In this document: positions 8,501 to 12,109 of the stretch, in pieces
Layout of the letters: every line of letters begins with the position of its first letter
Position numbering within the stretch: the stretch's first letter is position 1
DNA from: Omnitrophica bacterium RIFOXYB12_FULL_50_7
Lineage (GTDB): Bacteria; Omnitrophota; Omnitrophia; Omnitrophales; Aquincolibacteriaceae
DNA length: 12,109 bases
Direction: 5' to 3'
Assembly: GCA_001804345.1 (NCBI GenBank)
Contig: MHFU01000003.1
Coordinates: 700 to 12,808, forward strand
Program-made: the position numbers and the translations under genes
Notes under the pieces: model-generated
What the model was told of the DNA's origin: nothing
What the model saw: only the letters and a program-made list of their open reading frames with translations
The model's database searches: none

Positions 8501-9239
8501 GATCATAGGCAAATTCGAAGGTCAGGGGCTGATCGAAGGTGTGGTTGACGGCGAAGCTAATATCATAAACCGCTATATCGCTGCGGTTGATATAGTTCCA
8601 TTCTGGAGCGTTAGAAACCGCCGAGATGGTCAAGGTATCTTGTTTTTTGAGTCCGCCTCCAGGTACGACAACGACAACTTTGTCTTCGTATTTTATAGTC
8701 TGCTCCTTAGCGGAGGGATGTAACGTCTGTGTTACCAGGGCGCTGGTCTTGTAAGTTGGCGGAGACGGTAGTGGCCTGGGTGTCGGCGCAGGTACTTTTA
8801 TCTCGATTGTTTCTTCTTTGGGGCCAGCCAAGCCATTTGGATTCTCCACCAGCGACCTGTTGGCATCGACATTTTCATTTTTCTCTTTGGCAGGGGCAAT
8901 TTTAGCCGCTAAAGCTTTTTCTTTCTTCGCTTTCTCCCGGCCCGCATCCTGCGGCGAGATACCGCTTTTCTTATTTTTGTCTTCTAAAAGTCTGTTGAGC
9001 TTGTTTAATTTCGAGAAATCGCCTTTGTTTATCGCGGCATCGACAGCCTTCCGAGCACTTTCAGGAGTTGCCCCCTGGGCTATCAGCTTGTCCCTTTCAC
9101 TTTGTTTGAAATCCTCAGTCGCCTTATCGGTAGTGACTATCCGATCCGAGTCATCGGAGGTATCAGGCGAACACCCGGACAAGAGCAATGCAGGAACCAG
9201 CAGCGCAACATAAATCATGAAGCGTTTTTTCATTTTCAA
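5589..9239 (-). CDS. Lipoprotein gluzincin-type metallopeptidase with PKD/Ig repeats and Cys-rich tail, 1216 aa
   Basis: This is probably a membrane-anchored extracytoplasmic zinc peptidase. The lipobox LLSGC places the lipidated cysteine at C23. Residues 40-165 are a charged, partly helical then Pro-rich linker. Residues 168-300 are a ZU5/Ig-like beta domain (QTLHPSAKEQTI...VVVVPGGGL) matching the 862-residue protein. Residues 322-365 are coiled-coil-like. The catalytic region has H487-E-L-F-H491 and E521-STA-D525 in WWFESTADYA, the gluzincin pattern. About four Ig/PKD-like domains follow at 760-1125; the clearest PKD is at 966-1005 (FSWDFGE, VTHTYKKADTYPVTV). The tail (1147-1192) holds ten cysteines, including CAYCC, CGNC and CPDC, and may be a metal- or disulfide-stabilised cap. 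The first ATG is preferred because GAGAGG lies 9 nt upstream; a second ATG two codons later aligns with the small lipoproteins. It follows the membrane-protein gene by 19 nt. Confidence 0.88.
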   Translation of the reverse strand: MKMKKRFMIYVALLVPALLLSGCSPDTSDDSDRIVTTDKATEDFKQSERDKLIAQGATPESARKAVDAAINKGDFSKLNKLNRLLEDKNKKSGISPQDAGREKAKKEKALAAKIAPAKEKNENVDANRSLVENPNGLAGPKEETIEIKVPAPTPRPLPSPPTYKTSALVTQTLHPSAKEQTIKYEDKVVVVVPGGGLKKQDTLTISAVSNAPEWNYINRSDIAVYDISFAVNHTFDQPLTFEFAYDPTAATQAGEEKSPGVAYLESDGKTWTDVPVRVDLQRQKVIVTTPHNGLWRYYWHYGTSSVLETEYFEVRYWLSDFAVSAWTQKEQDEIDALKKKRTTGPLTDKEKARLNELIKRYDALAQAGVVKNPLAEFQGCLSDPSVYKSYSTRPKYVVDTATYLTRARDAYTRTFGKDLTPEILSAPITRVAGDGMQETVQTRTADRILAVIDPSEGASSQSGWLGHVNVHSNPHCGLTGLGVTLAHELFHAVQSMDHYALVRQPGSVFGLVIPQSLWWFESTADYAAFKIVMGFDQPSNHGLDLAYFSEDFFSDGNPDENHPYKNAYFFDYLAGQGIAFAPLYNAVARDYRTKLMLDEYLKENTPDKLGLHESYHEWYKYVLFNGSGPYKSPLQFSNRLLDTTMQNLTINLGDGMTAGYQGIYPSVDSEAGKRTLIVTLQKIGPEVQPQYGWVDVCKLKQNERDMSNLEIVGTWDVTKDTWPKEICQVDLDADDALYIVVTKFGGGQSSFFINVSDQPSIELKGPDLSSGEKGTMGEPYTFTRTSSGIPSTAVYTWYVDDKILDKGNGMLTHRFWKGGEHSVQVKASWSVLRSAESNICIIDIGNPLLTIQSPLDAGEKAMTGASYTFAQESQYVPSGADYYWYINDKEINGNKSGASYTFEAPGPCQIKVKAEWPLPEGNPGNIDDSISVTVQNGFQIIADPELGRIGEPSRFGITGEGIPANAGFSWDFGEQEGGVGTDSKEVKVTHTYKKADTYPVTVTVVDRKTGKSLGKAALPYRVIAQPYVEINPRPGTAKTGDKIQLAVKLYNLPEGHLVPHYSWTVSHNGIGVASPTEERLSYVVVKPGQWTMRILVQVKDKDNHWVKGKTGDNWLEDTITIKVEETLASDRTTATVKVKEAQKGQTCAYCCSTNAKDVPCPPGENCGNCRPLICPDCGKFQCNLAFSADMGCARTKAALESQKRVAEQYRREQASN
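9129..9239 (-). repeat. L-type lipoprotein leader cassette inside the large peptidase gene
   Basis: The first 37 codons or so of the peptidase gene match the start of the small lipoprotein genes, closest to copy B. Shared segments are MKKRFM.YVALLV, LLLSGCS, DDSD and VTTDK. Runs such as TTGCTCTTGTCCGGGTG are identical at DNA level. Similarity ends abruptly after the TDK codons, so only the leader is shared, not the mature domain. Confidence 0.85.
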
Positions 9240-9258
9240 TTTCCTCTCGCTTATTTTT

Positions 9259-10014
9259 TCAGTGTCCCGCTGATTTCACACCGCCCTGCAGGATTTGTAC
9301 CGCGGCCTTTGCCTTTTCTTCCATCCCCGCCGGCACAGGAATCAATATCGTATAAGGCGTCACGAGTGTTCCGGTAAAAGCGTTATAGGTGATTCGTATC
9401 ACAGCCAAAGGGCTTTTCTCATACTGGCCCGCTCCGAAATAAACGGCTTCGCTCAGAAAACTGGCGGGTAATTTCCATACATGGAACTGCCCTCCGACAT
9501 AAGCACTGCCTGAGGTCAGGATCACTTCCTTGTCAGAGTTTTTTAGCTTGTTGATGCGGTATTTTGTGATGATCCATGCGGTGACTATAAGGAATAATCC
9601 AAGGCCAACGCCCGTAAATGTATAAATAATTCCATTTTCCTTGACGACAAAAGGCCCTCCGACCGCCATCAACCCGCAGAATACGAGGGCTATCACCAAG
9701 GACATCTTGTTGGCCGACCGTATCTCCTCCGCCTGTGCGGCGACATAGGGAGCATAATCCTGTGCGGGAATCGTAAACCGCAGCAGCGGCGCGCTGTCGT
9801 TTAATGCCCGGGATAGACCCCGTTCCATTGCCGCATAAACGCCTACCGTTGCAAGTCCCGAGATCAGCAACAATACGCCAAGCGCCATCAGAGCAAAAAA
9901 TCCGTCATTTCCTGTCGAACCGCCAAGATTAAAACCTGCGACCGTTCCGACAACTCCAATCAATATGAGGATCCAACCTGTCTTCATCGCTGTTCCATAT
10001 ATTTTCTTCGCCAT
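9259..10014 (-). CDS. Four-helix membrane protein with C-terminal soluble domain (251 aa), unknown function
   Basis: I chose ATG 10014-10012 because AAAGGAGG sits 4 nt upstream of it; an upstream in-frame ATG at 10041 has no ribosome-binding site. The protein has four predicted membrane helices at about residues 13-28, 38-62, 103-122 and 128-150. A roughly 40-residue loop (LNDSAPLLRFTIPAQDYAPY) separates helices 2 and 3. After helix 4 comes a basic stretch (KYRINKLKN), which by the positive-inside rule puts the C-terminal domain (about 160-251) in the cytoplasm. That domain looks alternately beta-stranded (AVIRITYNAFTGTLVTPYTILIPVP) and ends in a helix. There is no cleavable signal peptide and no enzymatic motif I recognise. 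It is the only clear integral membrane protein here and is coupled by a 19 nt gap to the 1216-residue peptidase, so a role in its handling or regulation is possible but unproven. Confidence 0.82.
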   Translation of the reverse strand: MAKKIYGTAMKTGWILILIGVVGTVAGFNLGGSTGNDGFFALMALGVLLLISGLATVGVYAAMERGLSRALNDSAPLLRFTIPAQDYAPYVAAQAEEIRSANKMSLVIALVFCGLMAVGGPFVVKENGIIYTFTGVGLGLFLIVTAWIITKYRINKLKNSDKEVILTSGSAYVGGQFHVWKLPASFLSEAVYFGAGQYEKSPLAVIRITYNAFTGTLVTPYTILIPVPAGMEEKAKAAVQILQGGVKSAGH

Positions 10015-10018
10015 CTCT

Positions 10019-10026
10019 CCTCCTTT
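10019..10026 (-). promoter_or_regulatory. Ribosome-binding site deciding the membrane-protein start
   Basis: A perfect AAAGGAGG lies just before ATG 10014-10012 and inside the frame of the longer alternative starting at 10041. The alternative ATG is preceded by GGTAAAGCTAAA, with no Shine-Dalgarno match. Confidence 0.75.
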
Positions 10027-10090
10027 TTCCCGCTGTATCATTTTAGCTTTACCGGCGGGATCCTATCTCTATTTTAAACAGGCTTTGCTT

Positions 10091-10132
10091 CTCGGATCGC
10101 TTCCCTCTAGAATTCGGATCAAACACGTTGAA
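10091..10132 (-). repeat. Decayed S-type leader cassette, copy without a start codon
   Basis: On the minus strand this reads TTCAACGTGT...GAATTCTAGAGGGAAGCGATCCGAG. It matches the region before the TPR gene (1691-1730) at 31 of 40 aligned positions, including the AGAGGG site. Where the ATG should be it has GAG. The following GAGAAGCAAAGCCTG matches the first codons of the coiled-coil gene (ATGAATCACAGCCTG) at 11 of 15 positions. No open frame continues, so it looks like the head of a lost gene. Confidence 0.65.
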
Positions 10133-10250
10133 TATACCGGGTATTTTTCTACGATCACCTCGTGTTGGTGGGCTTAAACATCCTGATCGAAGCTCATCTT
10201 GATTTCATAGCATCTCGGAGATCTGAACCTGGAACGCCCCATCGAGACTT

Positions 10251-10397
10251 CTAGCTCTCCTTTGATTCCAGTGCTTTGGCTTCAGCAAATGCCTCGTCGA
10301 GCTGTTTCATGGCTGAACTTCCTCTTTCATTCAGGTTAAATAAGACGACTTTAAGAATGGGACATTATTCTTCGCGGATCTTAAACTCCCGGGGATA
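10251..10397 (-). pseudogene. In-frame coding remnant after the coiled-coil gene
   Basis: Beyond the TAG stop of the coiled-coil gene (10400-10398), the same frame runs YPREFKIREE, a TAA (10367-10365), and then 37 codons ending at TAG 10253-10251. Those codons include ILKVVLFNLNERG and MKQLDEAFAEAKALESK. The composition is protein-like and charged-helical. It may be a former C-terminal extension of the coiled-coil protein, cut off by two stops, or the tail of another lost gene. An internal ATG at 10310 with GAGG upstream could make a 19-residue peptide, which I consider unlikely. Confidence 0.35.
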
Positions 10398-10781
10398 CTA
10401 TCGCTTGCCCACGGCCTTCAATGCCGCTTGTTGCCGCATTAATTTTAAATTCTTAAGTTGCTCCTCCAATAACGGTTTGTACGTCACCGCGGTCTGCTTA
10501 AGATCATTCTTGATCGACTCAGCGTGCTCCGCGCCCCAAGCATCAGCGCCGGCATCCATCGCATCGGCTTCGGCGATTTGAGCGTCAAAGAGTTTTATGG
10601 ATTCCTCGATCTTAGCGATGGAATCATCAAGTGTTTTTAAAACCTCTTGCGGGCTGGGCGCGGGCCGTTTTGCCGGCTCATCCGCAGCCGAGATCACGCC
10701 GACCTGGAGTTGCGTCATGGAAAAAAGGACCACGACAATAAAAGCAATGGGTTTGAATACTCTCTTCAGGCTGTGATTCAT
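10398..10781 (-). CDS. Small secreted coiled-coil protein (127 aa), possibly truncated
   Basis: Residues 1-32 are a Sec signal peptide (SLKRVFKP, AFIVVVLFSMTQL, cleavage near ISAA). A short Pro-rich stretch (AKRPAPSPQEV) follows. The rest (about 46-124) is highly helical and charged (LDDSIAKIEESIKLFDAQIAEADA and LLEEQLKNLKLMRQQAAL), suggesting a two-helix coiled-coil hairpin. There are no mature cysteines. I recognise no family; periplasmic oligomerisation or partner binding is inferred. The signal peptide and its 5' region are homologous to those of the TPR protein at the left edge (18 of 32 leader residues identical), while the mature parts are unrelated. The gene begins 42 nt after zinc-ribbon copy B, with GAGAGG upstream. 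In-frame coding-like sequence after its stop suggests it was once longer. Confidence 0.75.
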   Translation of the reverse strand: MNHSLKRVFKPIAFIVVVLFSMTQLQVGVISAADEPAKRPAPSPQEVLKTLDDSIAKIEESIKLFDAQIAEADAMDAGADAWGAEHAESIKNDLKQTAVTYKPLLEEQLKNLKLMRQQAALKAVGKR

Positions 10782-10823
10782 GGGTCGTTTACCTCTCGAA
10801 TTTTAGATGAGCGACTATTGGGT

Positions 10824-11228
10824 TTAATCGTAAAGAACGGTTCGTTTGTTTTCAAGGGTGGGCTTCTTGCACTTCGGGCAGAATTTCATATCTTCTATCT
10901 TCTCGATGACGACAAAAGGCTGCTTGCACTTCGGACACTTGTAAACCCTCCGGCTTTCACCCGTTTGCGGGTCCCAGAACATTGCGAACGGGAGAGGAGC
11001 TTTCTCTCCCCGCTTCCAGGTCACCGCAACCCATTGCTGACATTTTGAACAGAAACCGGACGCCTCTTCAAAATGCATCCCGCCGCCGATTCCCGCCTGG
11101 GTTTTGAACCCGCATTTCACGTCCTTGCACTTCACCTCGTATCCGGTGCCGGCCAGTAATACGCGGGCACTGCCAAAGAACGCACATGCGAAAAGAATGA
11201 TCCAAAACGCCTTCCGTGCATTTCTCAT
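10824..11228 (-). CDS. Exported double zinc-ribbon protein, copy B (134 aa)
   Basis: It has the same architecture as copy A: signal peptide (WIILFACAFFGSARVLLAG), then C34/C39/C60/C63 and C98/C101/C117/C120 as two predicted zinc ribbons. About 104 of 134 residues match copy A (by-eye count). The second ribbon is nearly invariant: residues about 96-128 (YKCPKC to LENKR) differ at a single Arg/Lys position. Substitutions cluster in the signal peptide, in the first ribbon's loop (MHFEEASGFC) and in the middle segment (LPFAMFWDPQTG). This pattern suggests purifying selection on the second ribbon and divergence in the first, perhaps for a different partner. It starts 18 nt after lipoprotein B with GGGAGA upstream. 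The function is unknown. Confidence 0.85.
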   Translation of the reverse strand: MRNARKAFWIILFACAFFGSARVLLAGTGYEVKCKDVKCGFKTQAGIGGGMHFEEASGFCSKCQQWVAVTWKRGEKAPLPFAMFWDPQTGESRRVYKCPKCKQPFVVIEKIEDMKFCPKCKKPTLENKRTVLYD

Positions 11229-11246
11229 CCGCTGATTCTCCCGGCA

Positions 11247-11672
11247 CTAAGCAACTTTTATAAAACTGTCCGTCTCGCTATCGGCGCGATAGATCCCTGC
11301 CAGATCTTTTTGCACCAGGTAGGTGTTGTATTTTTCCAACCGGTCCTTTGTCATGTAGCTGACATAAACCCAATAATAGTAGGCGTGATATGGGTAATCG
11401 GGATCATTCTTTGTATAGTTCGGATCAGGAGATGAAATGATCGAAAGCGTCAACTTGACCTTCTTGTCTCCCGTGGCAAGCTTGGCTTTTTCTGCGCGGA
11501 TATTCGGGACCTTCTCCAACAGGTAGGACGTTACCCTGGTGAGATCACCCTGGGAAATCGTCTTGTCGGTGGTGACGATCTCATCCGAATCATCAAAAAT
11601 AAAAAACGAGCACCCGGACAAGAGCAATACAGAAACCAGCAATGCCACATAAAGCATGAAGCGCTTTTTCAT
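11247..11672 (-). CDS. Small lipoprotein, copy B (141 aa), unknown family
   Basis: The signal peptide MKKRFMLYVALLVSVLLLSGC ends in a lipobox with C21 and Ser at +2. The mature part matches copy A without gaps (105 of 141 residues overall), including FFIFDDSDE, PNIRAEK, TKNDPDY, YYWVYV and NTYLVQKDLA. The C-terminal dozen residues (IYRADSETDSFIKVA) are the most divergent. AGGAG lies 7 nt before the ATG. The gene sits 53 nt after the MORN-like gene, probably in the same transcript. Its leader is the closest match to the leader of the 1216-residue peptidase, so this copy or its ancestor is the likely leader source. No family or catalytic residues are recognised. Confidence 0.85.
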   Translation of the reverse strand: MKKRFMLYVALLVSVLLLSGCSFFIFDDSDEIVTTDKTISQGDLTRVTSYLLEKVPNIRAEKAKLATGDKKVKLTLSIISSPDPNYTKNDPDYPYHAYYYWVYVSYMTKDRLEKYNTYLVQKDLAGIYRADSETDSFIKVA

Positions 11673-11725
11673 TTTTAAGCTCCTATCAATTGTTTAAAAT
11701 AATTTTCCGCCAAACCATGCAGCTT

Positions 11726-12109
11726 CTACTGATCGATCCATTCTCCTGTCGAAACTTTCATCTGCCAATTTGAATCTTTCGCTAACCTGCGTTTCTCAAA
11801 GTCAACCTTTCCATCCCAGGAGTACTCCGTGCGCTGGCACTCGAATTCGTCATCCCCACACCACACGGATTCAACCATCAGGTTCCCTTTTTCCGCGTTG
11901 TAGCCCCGGGAACGGACCTTTTTCCCGTCCTGATATTCATCCTCCTCAAACTTCTTCCCTTCCCCATCAAAACGCTTGGTGATCCCATGCCTTTTGACGA
12001 GCTTGTCACCCTGAAAATAGCCGGTGACTTCTTCGGAATCACTTATCCGTACCGTTCGCAGCTCATCATTTGTCACCTCTTCCGTGACCGTGACTGTGGC
12101 CGCAGCAGT
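11726..12109 (-). CDS. MORN-like repeat protein, 5' part beyond the window
   Basis: The frame is open to the right edge and ends at TAG 11728-11726, giving 128 codons. A GTG at 12076 could act as a start, but the 11 upstream codons (TAAATVTVTEEV) resemble sequence just after a signal-peptide cleavage site, so the true start is probably outside the window. The visible part has MORN-type units with G-x-x-x-x-Y/F and DGKK turns: GYFQGDKLVKRHGITKRF, then EYQDGKKVRSRGYN, and a weaker EYSWDGKVDFEKR. MORN-variant repeats form beta-hairpin arrays and also occur in YwqK-family proteins, but I would not assign an antitoxin role here. It lies 53 nt before lipoprotein B and is probably the upstream member of the same operon. 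Confidence 0.7.
   Translation of the reverse strand, partial: TAAATVTVTEEVTNDELRTVRISDSEEVTGYFQGDKLVKRHGITKRFDGEGKKFEEDEYQDGKKVRSRGYNAEKGNLMVESVWCGDDEFECQRTEYSWDGKVDFEKRRLAKDSNWQMKVSTGEWIDQ

Larger units (their letters stand above)
10824..11672 (-). repeat. Duplicated lipoprotein/zinc-ribbon block, copy B
   Basis: This is the partner of 4377-5225: the same length (849 bp), gene order and 18 nt spacer, with ungapped protein alignments. In both copies the next downstream start codon lies exactly 42 nt after the zinc-ribbon stop, although a coiled-coil gene follows here and a peptidase gene follows in copy A. Confidence 0.92.

Noticed and set aside
8106..8723. 205-codon plus-strand open frame
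   Set aside because: It lies wholly antisense to the large peptidase gene, whose frame has clear domains. Its translation is low-complexity with respect to known folds and has no ribosome-binding support.
12074..12076. GTG at 12076 as the start of the MORN-like gene
   Set aside because: The frame continues open upstream to the edge with sequence like the region after a signal-peptide cleavage site. The AAGAG before it is a weak ribosome-binding match.
11726..12109. YwqK-type antitoxin of a toxin-antitoxin pair
   Set aside because: MORN-like repeats alone do not show this. No toxin gene is visible, and the neighbours are envelope proteins.

Overview
All credible genes in this 12.1 kb window lie on the minus strand and encode cell-envelope or secreted proteins. 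Nearly every protein begins with a Sec signal peptide or a lipoprotein leader (LLSGC followed by Ser, a +2 residue that normally permits outer-membrane sorting). This suggests a Gram-negative bacterium of roughly 50% GC. The intergenic G/C-rich palindromes (CCCCCTTT/AAAGGGGG type, and AGGGACG/CGTCCCT type) resemble those scattered through Desulfobacterota, Omnitrophota and similar uncultured-rich lineages, but the phylum cannot be fixed from this sequence. There are no RNA genes, CRISPR arrays, transposases or phage genes.

Layout in the direction of transcription (right to left): a partial MORN-like protein (12109-11726); small lipoprotein copy B (11672-11247); secreted double-zinc-ribbon protein copy B (11228-10824); a secreted coiled-coil protein (10781-10398); a 380 bp gap holding decayed coding and leader sequence; a four-helix membrane protein (10014-9259); a 1216-residue lipoprotein metallopeptidase with PKD/Ig-like repeats and a Cys-rich tail (9239-5589); a 363 bp gap with palindromic repeats; small lipoprotein copy A (5225-4800); zinc-ribbon copy A (4781-4377); an 862-residue secreted metallopeptidase (4334-1746); and a TPR protein running off the left edge (1691-1).

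The main result is that the locus is built from duplicated and shuffled modules. The lipoprotein/zinc-ribbon pair occurs twice as colinear 849 bp blocks, with identical gene lengths and an identical 18 nt spacer (about 74% and 78% protein identity, counted by eye). Each block lies near one of two paralogous gluzincin-type peptidases (HELFH plus downstream ExxAD). Two leader cassettes are reused. A lipoprotein leader starts both small lipoproteins and the 1216-residue peptidase. A Sec leader plus its ribosome-binding region starts the TPR and coiled-coil proteins, and a third, start-less copy lies in the 10.1 kb gap.

My inference is an envelope system of lipoprotein, exported zinc-ribbon protein, exported metallopeptidase and accessory helical/TPR protein, present in two diverged versions. 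No substrate or phenotype can be read from the sequence, and I do not recognise a named system.
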